A stretch of DNA of 45,910 bases from assembly GCA_017960765.1 (NCBI GenBank), contig JAGCYQ010000097.1:1-45910 (forward strand), read 5' to 3'. The notes under the pieces are model-generated. The model did no database searches and had not been told where the DNA came from. It saw only the letters and a list, made by a program, of their open reading frames with translations. Below, in pieces: positions 1 through 10,400 of this stretch (the first letter of the stretch is position 1; each line of letters begins with the position of its first letter). The stretch is from Treponema sp. Its GTDB lineage: Bacteria > Spirochaetota > Spirochaetia > Treponematales > Treponemataceae. A program made the position numbers and the translations under genes.

Positions 1-25
1 ACAATAATAACAATGGAGAACAAAA

Positions 26-1558
26 ATGCCACAATTAGTTTTGTACATTGTTCTTCCCATTGCCGGAATTGTTCTTGGATGGACTATTCGCTGGGTTTAT
101 GCCAGATTTCAACTTTCCGCCTCGGAGCAAAAGGCCGAGCGCGTTAAACAGGATGCCATAAAAGAAGCCGAAGCACTCAAAAAAGAGGCTCAGCTCCAAG
201 CAAAAGAACAACTCATTCAGGACCGAAACCAGCAGGAACGGGAGAACCGCGAACGCCGCAAAGAATTACAGGCTTATGAAAACCGTGTAAGCAAAAAAGA
301 AGAGATTCTTGAACAAAGAAGCCAGGAAATGGACAAAAAGGACAAGGATTTCCAGACCCGGCTTACACAAATGGAACATCGGGAAAACGAACTGAATGAA
401 AAGGAAGAGACACTCCGCCACGAGCTTGAACGCATTTCAGGTCTTACGCAGGCAGAGGCAAAGGCCCTTATCATTCAGAATCTTGAGAACGATGCACGCC
501 ATGACGCACAGGCCCTCCTGAACAAAATCGATCAGGAAGCACAGCTTACAGCCGAGAAAAAGGCTCAGGAAATACTCGTTACAACGATTCAGAGGCTCGC
601 TACCGAAATCACAAGCGAAATCTCTGTTGCAACAGTATCACTTCCAAGCGATGAGATGAAGGGACGCATCATCGGACGTGAAGGACGCAACATCCGTGCC
701 CTTGAGACGCTCACAGGCGTTGACATCATCATCGACGATACTCCAGAGGCAGTTGTCATCAGCTGCTTTGACCCGGTACGCAAGGAAATTGCACGCGAGG
801 CATTGGAACGCCTTATTACAGACGGCCGTATCCACCCTGCACGCATCGAGGAAGTCGTACAGAAGGTTACACGCGAGATTCAGCAGAAGATTTACGAGGA
901 AGGTGAAAAAGTCCTCTTTGATCTTGGAATCCACAACATGGGCCAGGATGCAGTACGTGCCCTGGGACGCCTCCACTTCCGCACAAGCTACGGACAGAAC
1001 GTTCTTGTACACTCAAAGGAAGTTGCAGAGCTTGCCAGCATGATAGCCGCTGAAGTCGGTGCAAACAGGGATCTTGCAAAAAGAGCAGCCCTTCTTCATG
1101 ACATCGGTAAGGGTGCGGAAACAGACAGTGACCAGAACCACGCAGAGGTCGGTGCCGAGATGGTACGCAAGATGGGAGAAGACCCGCGTATCGTAAATGC
1201 AGTTGCCGCCCACCACAATGACGCGGAACCTGAGACAGTCGAAGCCATTATCGTTCAGATAGCAGATGCCATAAGCGCAGCCCGTCCGGGAGCAAGACGT
1301 GAGACCGTGGACAATTACGTAAAGCGCCTTGAGAACCTTGAGGAAATTGCAAAGAAGTTCACCGGTGTTGAACAGGCATACGCAATCCAGGCAGGCCGTG
1401 AGCTCCGCATTCTTGTAAACAACGAGAAGATTCCGGATGATCAGGTAAAGAATCTTGCCAAGGATATTGCAAAGCAGATTGAAAATGACCTGCACTATCC
1501 GGGAAGGATAAAGATCACAATGATCTGCGAGACACGTATCATCGAATACGCTCGTTAA
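26..1558 (+). CDS. rny: Ribonuclease Y
   Basis: Membrane-anchored endoribonuclease that starts mRNA decay at the inner face of the cytoplasmic membrane. The 510 residues match the usual length. In order: an N-terminal membrane helix (about residues 4-25), a long charged coiled coil rich in K, E, Q and R (about 30-160), a KH RNA-binding domain with the GRIIGREGRNIRA loop (about 212-280), and an HD hydrolase domain with LLHDIGKG near residue 352 followed by AHHND. These are the family's diagnostic motifs and all look intact. The ATG is preceded by GGAG at a good distance. The upstream region is outside the window, so its promoter and any operon partner cannot be seen. A terminator follows directly, so it is the last gene of its transcript. 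Confidence 0.97.
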   Translation: MPQLVLYIVLPIAGIVLGWTIRWVYARFQLSASEQKAERVKQDAIKEAEALKKEAQLQAKEQLIQDRNQQERENRERRKELQAYENRVSKKEEILEQRSQEMDKKDKDFQTRLTQMEHRENELNEKEETLRHELERISGLTQAEAKALIIQNLENDARHDAQALLNKIDQEAQLTAEKKAQEILVTTIQRLATEITSEISVATVSLPSDEMKGRIIGREGRNIRALETLTGVDIIIDDTPEAVVISCFDPVRKEIAREALERLITDGRIHPARIEEVVQKVTREIQQKIYEEGEKVLFDLGIHNMGQDAVRALGRLHFRTSYGQNVLVHSKEVAELASMIAAEVGANRDLAKRAALLHDIGKGAETDSDQNHAEVGAEMVRKMGEDPRIVNAVAAHHNDAEPETVEAIIVQIADAISAARPGARRETVDNYVKRLENLEEIAKKFTGVEQAYAIQAGRELRILVNNEKIPDDQVKNLAKDIAKQIENDLHYPGRIKITMICETRIIEYAR

Positions 1559-1576
1559 TCAGATTCATCAATAACA

Positions 1577-1603
1577 GGGGTCGTAAGAGCGGCCCCTTTT
1601 TTT
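1577..1603 (+). terminator. Intrinsic terminator of rny
   Basis: A 7-bp stem (GGGGTCG with CGGCCCC, one G-U pair) around the loop TAAGAG is followed by seven T. It begins 18 bp after the rny stop. The minus-strand reading has no T-tract, so it serves rny and not the convergent lipoprotein gene. Confidence 0.9.
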
Positions 1604-1612
1604 ATTCAAGTC

Positions 1613-2728
1613 CTACAAATTTGGAAGTCCCGGTGTCTGCTCCTTTGTCTTGCTTACCTCATACCACATGCCCGCCTTTGCAGGATGACTGTTGCTTTTT
1701 AGTGACTTTACGCTCCTTCTGTTAAGTGAATGTGCATCCTTGTCTATGCTCGATCCGTTCACAGCTGATTCAAGTGTACATGACGGATTTTCCTCACTGT
1801 CAAGCCATAACCCGCTCTGCTCAACCAGTGCCGCCGCCTCCAAAAGTGATTCAGGCATTTTCTCCGGGTTTTTCGTCTTGTCAACAATCACGATTGCATC
1901 ATAAAGCACACCGGTATTTACATTCTGCAGGTAGATCACATCACTTCCTATGCCGAGGAAACGCTTGTCCTTGTCTCCACGAGGAACAAACAGGTCCCTT
2001 GCAGTGTTTACGCAGTCAGGGGCCTTTGCCAGTGCCAGGCTGGTACCGGTCTCATCCACACTCCCCTCACAGTCATTTCTCAGGTGAAGCACAATGTATT
2101 CCCCCGCCTTTACCTCCATCGCAGGAAATTCATAACGGTTTTCAATTCCATTTGCCCCGCTTACAAGGGAAATACCGGATGTGTTGCCGGAACTCAATGC
2201 ATAGAATTCCACAAATTCCGGGCCTGCCTTCTTTGACTTTTTCTTCATCCTCAGCTCAGACATCACCAGGGAAGGAATCCTGTCGTTGAAACCCTTGAAT
2301 TCAACCTGCACCGTGAGCGTATTCCCCGATTCATCCTCAAGCTCAGCATCCAGAATGTACTTCTGGCCGATTTTTGTCTTTTCCTCCGTGACGAAACTGA
2401 CCTTACAGCCATCATCCTCAAGCAAGGCCTGAACCTGTACGGCATCGCCCCTTGAACTCCCCGCTTCCCCCTCATCCTCTGCCTTCTCTGATATACATGC
2501 CAGATTCACGTGCACCGGCTTGGAAAAATCCAGGCATATTGAATACGGATCCGTAACCTGAACATTCATGATTTCCGGAACAGAAAAGTCACCCTGCAGG
2601 AAATCAATTCCTTCCACCGAGGAACGGCAGCCAAAAGGCAGCATTGAGACCACTACCGCCAGAACCAGAATCAGCGCAGGCATCAGGGTCTTTGACACAT
2701 AGCGCATTACATTTTTCTTTTGAAACAT
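1613..2728 (-). CDS. Lipoprotein with a lamin-tail-like domain
   Basis: Predicted exported lipoprotein of unknown function, 371 residues. The N-terminus has a basic start, a hydrophobic stretch and a Cys after LPFG, which fits the relaxed spirochaetal lipobox. Around residues 150-285 the pattern (MSELRMK, GPEFVEFYALSSG, then FPAMEVKAGEYIVLHL) resembles the lamin-tail (LTD) fold seen in bacterial surface and nuclease-associated proteins; this is a fold-level guess from spacing. Residues 50-145 look like a beta-sandwich (SVPEIMNVQVTDPYSICLDFSKPV). The start has a strong AGGAGG seven bases upstream. It is divergent from the first membrane regulator and convergent with rny. A TATAAT at 2758-2763 on the minus strand could be its -10, but no good -35 is visible. 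It does not carry the TCAGCACAA repeats found further along. Confidence 0.72.
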   Translation of the reverse strand: MFQKKNVMRYVSKTLMPALILVLAVVVSMLPFGCRSSVEGIDFLQGDFSVPEIMNVQVTDPYSICLDFSKPVHVNLACISEKAEDEGEAGSSRGDAVQVQALLEDDGCKVSFVTEEKTKIGQKYILDAELEDESGNTLTVQVEFKGFNDRIPSLVMSELRMKKKSKKAGPEFVEFYALSSGNTSGISLVSGANGIENRYEFPAMEVKAGEYIVLHLRNDCEGSVDETGTSLALAKAPDCVNTARDLFVPRGDKDKRFLGIGSDVIYLQNVNTGVLYDAIVIVDKTKNPEKMPESLLEAAALVEQSGLWLDSEENPSCTLESAVNGSSIDKDAHSLNRRSVKSLKSNSHPAKAGMWYEVSKTKEQTPGLPNL

Positions 2729-2809
2729 TTTAACCTCCTGGGGATTTTTTCCCCTATATTATAAATAGTATACGAGGCCGCATTTTTAACAAAAATTTCA
2801 AAAAAATCT

Positions 2810-2839
2810 TTGTACAAATTGCAAAAAACATGATATAAT
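2810..2839 (+). promoter_or_regulatory. Promoter of the first membrane regulator
   Basis: TTGTAC (2810-2815), an 18-bp spacer and a perfect TATAAT (2834-2839) lie upstream of the ATG at 2864, which has GGAG at 2849-2852. The A-rich upstream stretch may act as an UP element. No TCAGCA direct repeat is present here, unlike the promoter region of the second regulator. Confidence 0.7.
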
Positions 2840-2863
2840 GGTCATTATGGAGATTTTAAAGAT

Positions 2864-3895
2864 ATGACAAACCTGTTCGACGGCTATCGTAAGCACTATC
2901 ACATACCTTCATTGGATCTCGCAGATGCCGCTGAAACAAACAGGATTCACACTCTGGTCATCAGCTCTCTGCTCTTTTTGTTCGGCCTGCTGGATTTTAT
3001 TGTTGTCGTCCTGATGCATTACGACAATCTTGGACAATATTTCATTTCACTTGTTTATTTCGGTTTTTATACAATTATAAGCCTCTTCTGCATCGTTTAT
3101 TCAAGAAAGATAAAGAATATCTCCCGCGAAAAGGCATACATTTGCAAGACAATTCCGGTTTACGCTTTAATCTGTCTGGGAATAGTAGCCTCCATATACA
3201 GCTTTTACATAATGGGACACCCTTTTAACGGAGTGCTCATCTATTGTCTTACTGGATTTATCTCGCTCTGTACGTTTTCTTTTTCTCCAATTTCATTTGC
3301 CATAATCCTGACTGCAGGAATCGCCGCCATTGCCCCGGGAATTTACAGGCATTTTGGTCCGTCAGGCCTTGCTGATTCAATTCTTGCAATGGTACTCATG
3401 CTGGTCCTTTCCATGTACAAGAGAAGCGAAGAAAAGAAATACATTACGCTCCTCAAAAAACAGAAGAAAAACCTGGTGGTGCAGACTTTTGGAAATTTCA
3501 CACTGCTGTACGAAAACAAGGTCATAAAATTCTCAAGGTCAAAATCACCGGACCTCATAGCCTACCTGATTTATAAGAACGGGAGCTCGGTTAAGACAAA
3601 GGAATTGATTTCCATCCTGTATGGCGACAATGCAGACTCAGCACGTTATGGTGCAAGCCTCCGCAATCTTATTGTAGACATCAAGCATACTCTGGCGGAA
3701 CTTGAGGTTCAGGATTTTTTCATAAGCGAATACAACAACTTCCGAATCAATCCCGAGGCAGTAAAATGCGACTGGTATGATTTTCTTGCCGGTGATGCAA
3801 GTGCAATCAAAAACTTTACCGGTGAATTCATGAGCCAGTACAGCTGGGCAGAAGACGTAACCGGATTCCTTGAGATGAAGGCGATGGAGAAATAA
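2864..3895 (+). CDS. Membrane-anchored SARP/OmpR-like transcription regulator (copy A)
   Basis: Probable one-component membrane transcription factor, 343 residues. Residues about 25-190 hold six hydrophobic segments with short loops. A basic linker (KKQKKN) leads to a cytoplasmic C-terminal domain of about 145 residues that starts TFGNFTLLYENKVIKFSRSK and ends near EFMSQYSWAE. That pattern (GNF, FSRSKS.EL.AYLI, T.EL...L, LRNLI.D..HTL, CD.Y.FL.GD, GEFM.QYSWAE) matches the winged-helix SARP-like DNA-binding domain common in Firmicutes response regulators. There is no receiver or kinase domain. It is a paralog of the regulator at 13572-14594: the C-terminal domains agree at roughly four of five positions by eye, the membrane halves much less. 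It converges with the transglutaminase-like gene, leaving a 12-bp gap. The membrane part presumably senses an envelope or membrane signal; the signal is unknown. Confidence 0.8.
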   Translation: MTNLFDGYRKHYHIPSLDLADAAETNRIHTLVISSLLFLFGLLDFIVVVLMHYDNLGQYFISLVYFGFYTIISLFCIVYSRKIKNISREKAYICKTIPVYALICLGIVASIYSFYIMGHPFNGVLIYCLTGFISLCTFSFSPISFAIILTAGIAAIAPGIYRHFGPSGLADSILAMVLMLVLSMYKRSEEKKYITLLKKQKKNLVVQTFGNFTLLYENKVIKFSRSKSPDLIAYLIYKNGSSVKTKELISILYGDNADSARYGASLRNLIVDIKHTLAELEVQDFFISEYNNFRINPEAVKCDWYDFLAGDASAIKNFTGEFMSQYSWAEDVTGFLEMKAMEK

Positions 3896-3907
3896 TCCCC
3901 TCCCACA

Positions 3908-5473
3908 TTACCGCAGTGCATCTTTGGGGAACTGAAGGCTTACATCTGATTCTGGAACTGTTACCGGCTTGAATTCCGTCCATGCCTCGTGAATCGGTAT
4001 CAGCTTGCGTTCCTCGGGATATTTGTTCCACTGCCTGATTCCAAGTTTCAATCCAAGCTCAAACGTATCCTGTGAAACCGTTATTTCAAATGGAATCCAC
4101 ACCCTGCCATCCTGAACTATGTATTTGTTTTTTCCGTAAACCGCATCTGCCTGTGCCGCCGTCAAACCTGAGTCATAAGCCATGAATATGTGTCCCGGAA
4201 TCGTAATGAATGCCGTCTGAATTCCAAGTGCCTCAAAGAGCGAGCAGTTCAAGATTGAAAGGTCATCGCAGTCACCACCATGATAAAGCAGCGTCTGATA
4301 CGGGAACTGAAGGAAGTCCACGGCAACTGTATCTGAGGTTGAGAACACGCTTGTAGGGTCAATGACATAGTTGATTCCGTAAGCCTTGAGCACATCAAAC
4401 ACCGCCTGAGCATAAAGCCTGTTGACACTTGGAGCCGTAGAAAGCCTGTCTTTTAATGCAAGTGAGATCTGCCTTGAGAACCTCTGAACCGCTCCGTCCT
4501 TTGCAGATACAAATGCGGCCGCACGCCGGTCATCTTCCCATGACATTGAGTTGCGTGTAAGTGTCTGCATGAAGAAGTGATTCTCATAGCTGTCCTGCTG
4601 TCCAAGATTTTTATAGCTCACAGTAACCACTGCATCGGAAAGCTGCTTCTGCATCTGGTTCAAAATGCTTTCGTTAAGGAATGCAGTAAGGTCAACGGAG
4701 AATTCTTCTCCCGGGCTTATCTTCCCGAATGTGCCCACGACTTTTGGAACTGACATGAACTGCTCGATGAACACGGATACTTCCACATCTGTCAGGTCAT
4801 TTTTCTCAAGATTGGTAAACGATACGCTCCCGAAACTGTTGCTGTCATAATAAGCGTAGAACACAGGAAACAGAGGCTGGGTCTCGATGTCCTGAAGTGC
4901 AATTGGATTGGCCTTGAACAGAGTCTTTGTCAGGTTGATTGAAATTCCAACTCCAGCCTGAATTGAATGCAGGAAAGGTTTTGGTGAATACAGATAGTTC
5001 TGATATCCGCAGAATACACCCGCCTTGATTACAGGTGATATATAGTAATTGCCGGAAACCCTCGCTCCAAAAGAAAGTCCGCTTGCCCCGTGAATATTTC
5101 TCTTTGTGTCTTCCGGCAGTGTCCATAGTCCCGCAGATATTTCACCCGAGACACTGATGCGGTCTGTCACACGGAATGAATATCCGGCAGCACCACCGAA
5201 ATTATAGAATATGACAGGATCAATGTTTTGTGCCAGCATGATTACTGGACTTGCCTGAGCGGAAAAATAAATCTCATCGCGTGTGCGTACGGTAAAGACA
5301 CTCCAGTCAAGAGAAAAGATTCCGTCGAGGACACTGTCTGCTTTTGAGTTGAGGGCAAATTCATAAGACGGCATTATCCTCAGGGAAAAGTCTGCGGCAC
5401 CTGCGGAACTCGGTTTTGCAAGAGAGACTGCCACCAGTATTGCAAGAAAAGAAAGAGCTTTTATCTGCTTCAT
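3908..5473 (-). CDS. Exported protein with barrel-like N-terminus and transglutaminase-like domain
   Basis: Exported protein of 521 residues, last gene of the operon that begins at 11162. A signal peptide is clear (cleavage near residue 26, AGAAD). Residues about 27-185 are alternating amphipathic strands ending in ISINL, like an outer-membrane barrel or porin-like domain. Residues about 200-300 form a beta-sandwich-like region (VFYAYYDSNSFGSVSFTNLE). The C-terminal part resembles a transglutaminase/protease-like domain: the Cys loop GGDCDDLSIL with Cys402, then His428 in IPGHIFMAYD, then an acidic residue (Glu463) in VWIPFEIT where Asp is usual. All three catalytic positions are therefore plausibly filled. 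It is homologous along its length to the neighbour at 5485-7389. The gap to that gene is only 11 bp. The substrate is unknown. Confidence 0.7.
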   Translation of the reverse strand: MKQIKALSFLAILVAVSLAKPSSAGAADFSLRIMPSYEFALNSKADSVLDGIFSLDWSVFTVRTRDEIYFSAQASPVIMLAQNIDPVIFYNFGGAAGYSFRVTDRISVSGEISAGLWTLPEDTKRNIHGASGLSFGARVSGNYYISPVIKAGVFCGYQNYLYSPKPFLHSIQAGVGISINLTKTLFKANPIALQDIETQPLFPVFYAYYDSNSFGSVSFTNLEKNDLTDVEVSVFIEQFMSVPKVVGTFGKISPGEEFSVDLTAFLNESILNQMQKQLSDAVVTVSYKNLGQQDSYENHFFMQTLTRNSMSWEDDRRAAAFVSAKDGAVQRFSRQISLALKDRLSTAPSVNRLYAQAVFDVLKAYGINYVIDPTSVFSTSDTVAVDFLQFPYQTLLYHGGDCDDLSILNCSLFEALGIQTAFITIPGHIFMAYDSGLTAAQADAVYGKNKYIVQDGRVWIPFEITVSQDTFELGLKLGIRQWNKYPEERKLIPIHEAWTEFKPVTVPESDVSLQFPKDALR

Positions 5474-5484
5474 AAAAACTCCTC

Positions 5485-7389
5485 CTAGTCATCCAGGACA
5501 GAACGGATGTTCTCCATTCCACTCAAGGCAGTCTTGTTCTTAGGATTTACTTCAAGAACACGCTTAAACTGAAGCTCTGCGGCGGAATAGTTTTTTTCAA
5601 TCATGTAGACATTACCAAGATTGTTCATTGCAGAGATGTTTCCTTTTGCTGCGGCCCTGGAGAATTCATTCTTGGCTTTCTCATACTGACCTGCACGGAC
5701 ATAGGCGAGACCCAGTTTGTTCTCGTCACCTTTCTTCCTGGTATTCTCAATCACAACGGATAAGTCGGAGTTGATGTAATCGTCTACTGCTGACTTGAAT
5801 AATCCTTCCACAGTTGATTGTGAGGGACGCTCAAGCACATCACCGTAGCCTGTAAAAATTGCGGGAGGATAGCTTTCCCATGCGTAATGTGTCTCTACCA
5901 ATTCATAAAACGAATCTTCATCCTCATAGATTCTTGCAATCTGCCTGCATCCTTTTTCACGGCTTTTTGTAAATCCCAGCTCAAATGCCGCCATAGAAAG
6001 TGCAAAGTAAACTGTCTCGTCAGTGACAAGGAGTGTGTCAGGATCTGCAAAATGACTTGATGCGGAAGAAGGCTTTAACTGAGTGTCAACAAGAACAAGA
6101 AAATCATCTTCCATAGGAATGAATGCTGTTCCAATACCGACTGATTCCAGGCATGAAGCATAAAGGATGCCCAGCTCATCAAGGTCACCTGAACTGAAGT
6201 CCATTGTCTGCAAAGGATATTGAATGTAATCAGCCTCATCACCAAGATGATAAGTTGCATAAGGAGTTGTTTTATCACCCGAATATACGATGCCGCTTGC
6301 CCTAAGTGCATCAAACATTACGGCGGAAAACTGAACGTTGCGGTTCATTCCGGAATAAAGCCTGTTGCGTGCCACTCCTGCGACATATTTTGCATATTCC
6401 AGGATCTCTGGAGTGTCAGGAGAAATATAGGCCGCAAGAGATTCCATGTCGCCCCAGATATACGAGTTGCGGTTTGATACTGAAAGCGATATGCCCTGTA
6501 CAGTCTTTTTCTTTTTTCCAAGAAGCTCGTATTCAATCGTAAGGTTTCCGGATATCATTCCGTTTTCTGCAAAGCTAAGCAGGTCGGATGAAAAATCCAC
6601 AGGAAGGTCAACTGAGACATTCTGCATTTTTTTGATTACAGGAATCGGCTCAGACTGCAATGCGCTGGACGTGTATTTTCCTGCCGAAAAGCTCACGGTG
6701 ACATTTTTTATTTCCGAAGACTCTCCGTTTGTGAGCATCACGTTTGCAACAGGATTTGTCTTGTACAGCTGCATGAAAAGCGGATAGATATCTTCGTCCT
6801 GACTGATGTTTGCATAGCAGGCATTTTTTGAAGAGTGTTTTGTTGAGAAATCAAACTTGAGCGAAAGACCGAACACAGGTCCCGACATCATTGTCCTTGC
6901 CCCGCCATTAAACAGGGAACCAAAACCATCTGTTGCCAGAAATGAATTGTAGCCTGCGTTTGCAGATAAAGTCATCGTGGGTGTAAAGCGGAATCCGAAC
7001 TCACCGTAACCACGGAAATACAGATCAGAGACGTTCTGCTTCTGGTTCCCTTCCGTAAATGAAAGGTTATAGAATCCTGCTCCTCCCCCTACCCCGAAAT
7101 AAAAGCGGGAGAAAACATTATGACATACACCTAGCCCCAGACCACCGTAAAGGAAGTTTAAAGAGGAATCAGAGCCTTCAGGAGATTCATGAAGGAAACT
7201 GCCCTCCGCACCAACGGATACCCAGTCAAAAAGATTTACGTCCCCCTGCACCGTCATGTTGATTGCAGGCGTGTAATGCTCCTTTAGAGGAATAGCAAGA
7301 GACGGATTAAGGCGCACTGAAAAATCCACAGCAAAGACAGCGGTTGTCGACAAACATAAAGCAAGAAACGAAGAAACAAGTTTTTTCAT
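5485..7389 (-). CDS. Exported paralog with degenerate transglutaminase-like domain and TPR tail
   Basis: Exported protein of 634 residues, second gene of the envelope operon. The signal peptide ends near residue 20 (AVFA-VDF). It shares the architecture of the protein at 3908-5473: barrel-like strands (about 21-182), a beta-sandwich region with a matching signature (LFMQLYKTNPVANVMLTN), then the transglutaminase-like region. Here the catalytic residues are gone: the Cys loop reads SSGDLDELGIL, with Leu403 for Cys, and the His position is Asp429 in MEDDFLVLVD. About residues 555-625 hold two TPR-like repeats (AYVRAGQYEKAKNEFSRA, NLGNVYMIEKNYSAAELQ), absent in the paralog. It is therefore probably a non-enzymatic partner or binding protein. 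It starts 29 bp after the large lipoprotein gene. Confidence 0.68.
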   Translation of the reverse strand: MKKLVSSFLALCLSTTAVFAVDFSVRLNPSLAIPLKEHYTPAINMTVQGDVNLFDWVSVGAEGSFLHESPEGSDSSLNFLYGGLGLGVCHNVFSRFYFGVGGGAGFYNLSFTEGNQKQNVSDLYFRGYGEFGFRFTPTMTLSANAGYNSFLATDGFGSLFNGGARTMMSGPVFGLSLKFDFSTKHSSKNACYANISQDEDIYPLFMQLYKTNPVANVMLTNGESSEIKNVTVSFSAGKYTSSALQSEPIPVIKKMQNVSVDLPVDFSSDLLSFAENGMISGNLTIEYELLGKKKKTVQGISLSVSNRNSYIWGDMESLAAYISPDTPEILEYAKYVAGVARNRLYSGMNRNVQFSAVMFDALRASGIVYSGDKTTPYATYHLGDEADYIQYPLQTMDFSSGDLDELGILYASCLESVGIGTAFIPMEDDFLVLVDTQLKPSSASSHFADPDTLLVTDETVYFALSMAAFELGFTKSREKGCRQIARIYEDEDSFYELVETHYAWESYPPAIFTGYGDVLERPSQSTVEGLFKSAVDDYINSDLSVVIENTRKKGDENKLGLAYVRAGQYEKAKNEFSRAAAKGNISAMNNLGNVYMIEKNYSAAELQFKRVLEVNPKNKTALSGMENIRSVLDD

Positions 7390-7418
7390 AGACGCAAGCC
7401 TCCAATATAATTCCGAAC

Positions 7419-10400
7419 TTATTTCTGCTTGATGTCCGTCATCACAACAGTACCGTCTGCAAAGTGGAAGATTGTGGTATACCAGCAGCCTGACGGAACC
7501 CGTTCAAGATACTCACCACTATAAGTCTCGCTTCCAACGGCATGGTTATTGGCCGGATCCGGGTCATCCCAGTTAAAATAATTTATTGCAGGCTCGTTTA
7601 TTGATTTGTTCATCACCGCAATTCCGGTTTCAACTCCCTTGGTTTCCCAGATTCTGGCGGCGTTGGCATCCTTTGATGATTTAGTGAGCTTGTCCGGACA
7701 GTACATTGTATGGGCAAAAACAGGTCTGTCGCTCATTACCTGTAGGCCGTTCAAGCCTTCAATGCAGTTCTTTGAAAAACATGTATTGTCGTTTGCACCT
7801 GTGTAAAGATACTCCGTGTAATAAAAGCCCTTGCCAACCACAGTCTGATTTTCGCTGTCATTAAAACCGTAATAGGCCTTTAACCTGACCCAAGGCAAGC
7901 CATATGGGGATACATCCAAAGAGACGTCATAATACCTTTCGCCGCTTTCATCAGTCCTTTCGGTTGTGCACTGCTCCCTAAATATTTCTTCCGTCTGATT
8001 CCAAGAATAAGTGTTCTCCCATTCATTGTAGGAGATTTGTTGCAGATAAGCATTTATTGAATAACCATAAGAATCTGGTCTTTCTATCTTGTATATTTCA
8101 TCATGTCCCTGGGTGTCAAAGAAAAGCATCCATCCATAAGATTTATATGTATGATCGTCATTAGTGTTTGTTGTTCGGATCCAGTGATTTTTTATATCTT
8201 CAATAAACTCACCCTTGACTGTGTTCAAAACAGGAACACATAATAACGATTTGTTTTCCATCTTGTCTTTAGGTGCTATTACAAGTGTATAAAAACCTTC
8301 CTTTATATTGCCGTATGGGAAATCAATATAAGGATCTCCTCCAACACTATTGACATTCGGTTTGTAATAAAGAGACTTTTTGAAGGCCGAATAGTTCTCA
8401 ATCTCATTCGAGGTATAATGGACTGCGGAAGGAGAAGATTTATTTGAATTTGGAATAAGATAATAGTCGATTTCAGCCTTGCCGTTTTCCAATGCAAAGT
8501 TGCCATCTGTTATGCCGGCTATTCTGTATGCACCATAAGAACTGAACATTAAATCTTCTCCAGGAATAGACGTCTGAAGCGATGTATTGATATATGGTGG
8601 CTCAACATCCTGATCCAAATCAAGGACAACACCTGATGCACAGTCATTATACACTGCTTGAATTGTAGAATAGTTTTTTCCTAGGGCTGGTAGCGGGATT
8701 GGTACATATTTTTTATTATTAGTCTTGTCATAAGCTTCGATGTGGATGCCACAGAGTGTATTGGGAACAGTCCGAACATATATTTCTGGTATGGCATAAG
8801 CAGAGGATGACTTGGGATAATTAAAACCATCAGAAGAAGCATCAAATAACAAAGGTGTAAATGTATAGACAATGTTGTGATTTTTATATTGTTCCGCCTG
8901 CGTCTGGTAATCTGTTATGACGATTTTACAGAAACCTGAATTCAATATGGATACAAGTTTTATGCTTGCATTTGGATTTATGGGACCAAAATCTTCGATA
9001 ACCGCGGTTTCCTGTGTTGTTGAATTTCCACTTGACGCATTCACGTTTGACAATTCTGGACCGCTTCCGTAAATGTTAAAGCTATCCTGATTCCTATTGA
9101 ATTGTCCGATACGTCCTGTTCCTACGGTCGCCTCGTTTTTAGCAATCTTTGTTATGGTATAATTGACGGTGGATGTACTGCAGGGAACTGGAAAATCTCC
9201 GAAGACAGGCATCGCATAAATTTTCACAGAGCCGTTTTGATTTACTCCCATAATATCTTCTGGAAGATTAATTATTTGCATGCACGTACTGATAAACAAC
9301 GATGACAAATCACCTTCTACTGAGTTTAGTATTGGGTCGGACGGTCCGGCATAAATCTCGGCTTTTGAAATTGTTTTTTCATTGCCGTTTACCGTGTATT
9401 CTGCATCGTATTGAATCAGGTAACAAATGTTTAAGGGAGACATAAATTCCTGTGAATCACCGCTTAATGCCATAAGTGAATCAAGGTCTTTAATTATCAG
9501 GTTGGTAGTGGTACGACCGTCGTCTTCAGATGTTTCTTTATCAAGTTCAAGTCTTGGAAGCATACGCTTTATTATTGACCTTGAGTTTCCTACCTGGTCT
9601 GTGCAATCTGCTTTTATGAACACAAATCGGTCGACATTTCTCACAAATGTGAATTTACCATCAACATTTCTTGCCGCTTTCGTGACAATTGAATCTTCTG
9701 AATACCCCCAGTAGACTTCGACATCATAATTTGTTGAATAATTGTCATCATTATTTGTGAAATCATTGACATAATAAACGTCTTTGGAATTATCAGACAA
9801 ATTGAAAGTTACTGTTTGATTCCCATACTGGTCAACGGTCATATTTTTGAAAAATTCTACAAGATTCTGTTCCGCTTCTTCCTGAGATTCCGAATTAGAC
9901 AACGGATTTTCGGAGAAGCCGTCTGGCATCAAAGTATTGTATTCCGTGTCAAAATAAATGTTGTTGGTTTCTACCGTACTGTCCTTTAGAACATAAAATG
10001 TGAACTTGCTGTCACTCTTGTTTCCGGAAAAATCCTGTGCGTGAAAATCCAGTTTTAAGATTCCGTCAAAGGCTGTCCTCATTTCGTAGTCAATGCACCA
10101 GACCTCTTTTGTTTTATCCCACGATGCCTTGCCTACATTCGTTACAGTTTCATTGCCAACTGTTCCGTCCGAGTATTTGCAGACTGTTTCCTCCACATAT
10201 AATCCCGAAATGCCAGTGCCCACATCTGAGCCCTTAAACTCTACATACAGTTTTCCTCCAACATGGTAGGTGGTGTAATCTTGCTCTGTCCAGCCTGTAT
10301 AATCCTTGCTTGGGAGCGCCTTGTAATATTTGCTTTCCGTGTCACTGGTAGAAAAGAGTTTTGCTTCCGTAATTACAGGCTTAATGGAGTCCCTGGTTCT

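Noticed and set aside
678-1043. Plus-strand frame within rny
   Set aside because: Overlaps conserved KH and HD coding regions in another frame.
2729-2863. TCAGCACAA operator at the promoter of regulator A
   Set aside because: The stretch has A-rich words such as TTGTACAAA and TTGCAAAAA, but their spacing is 9 bp and TCAGCA is absent.
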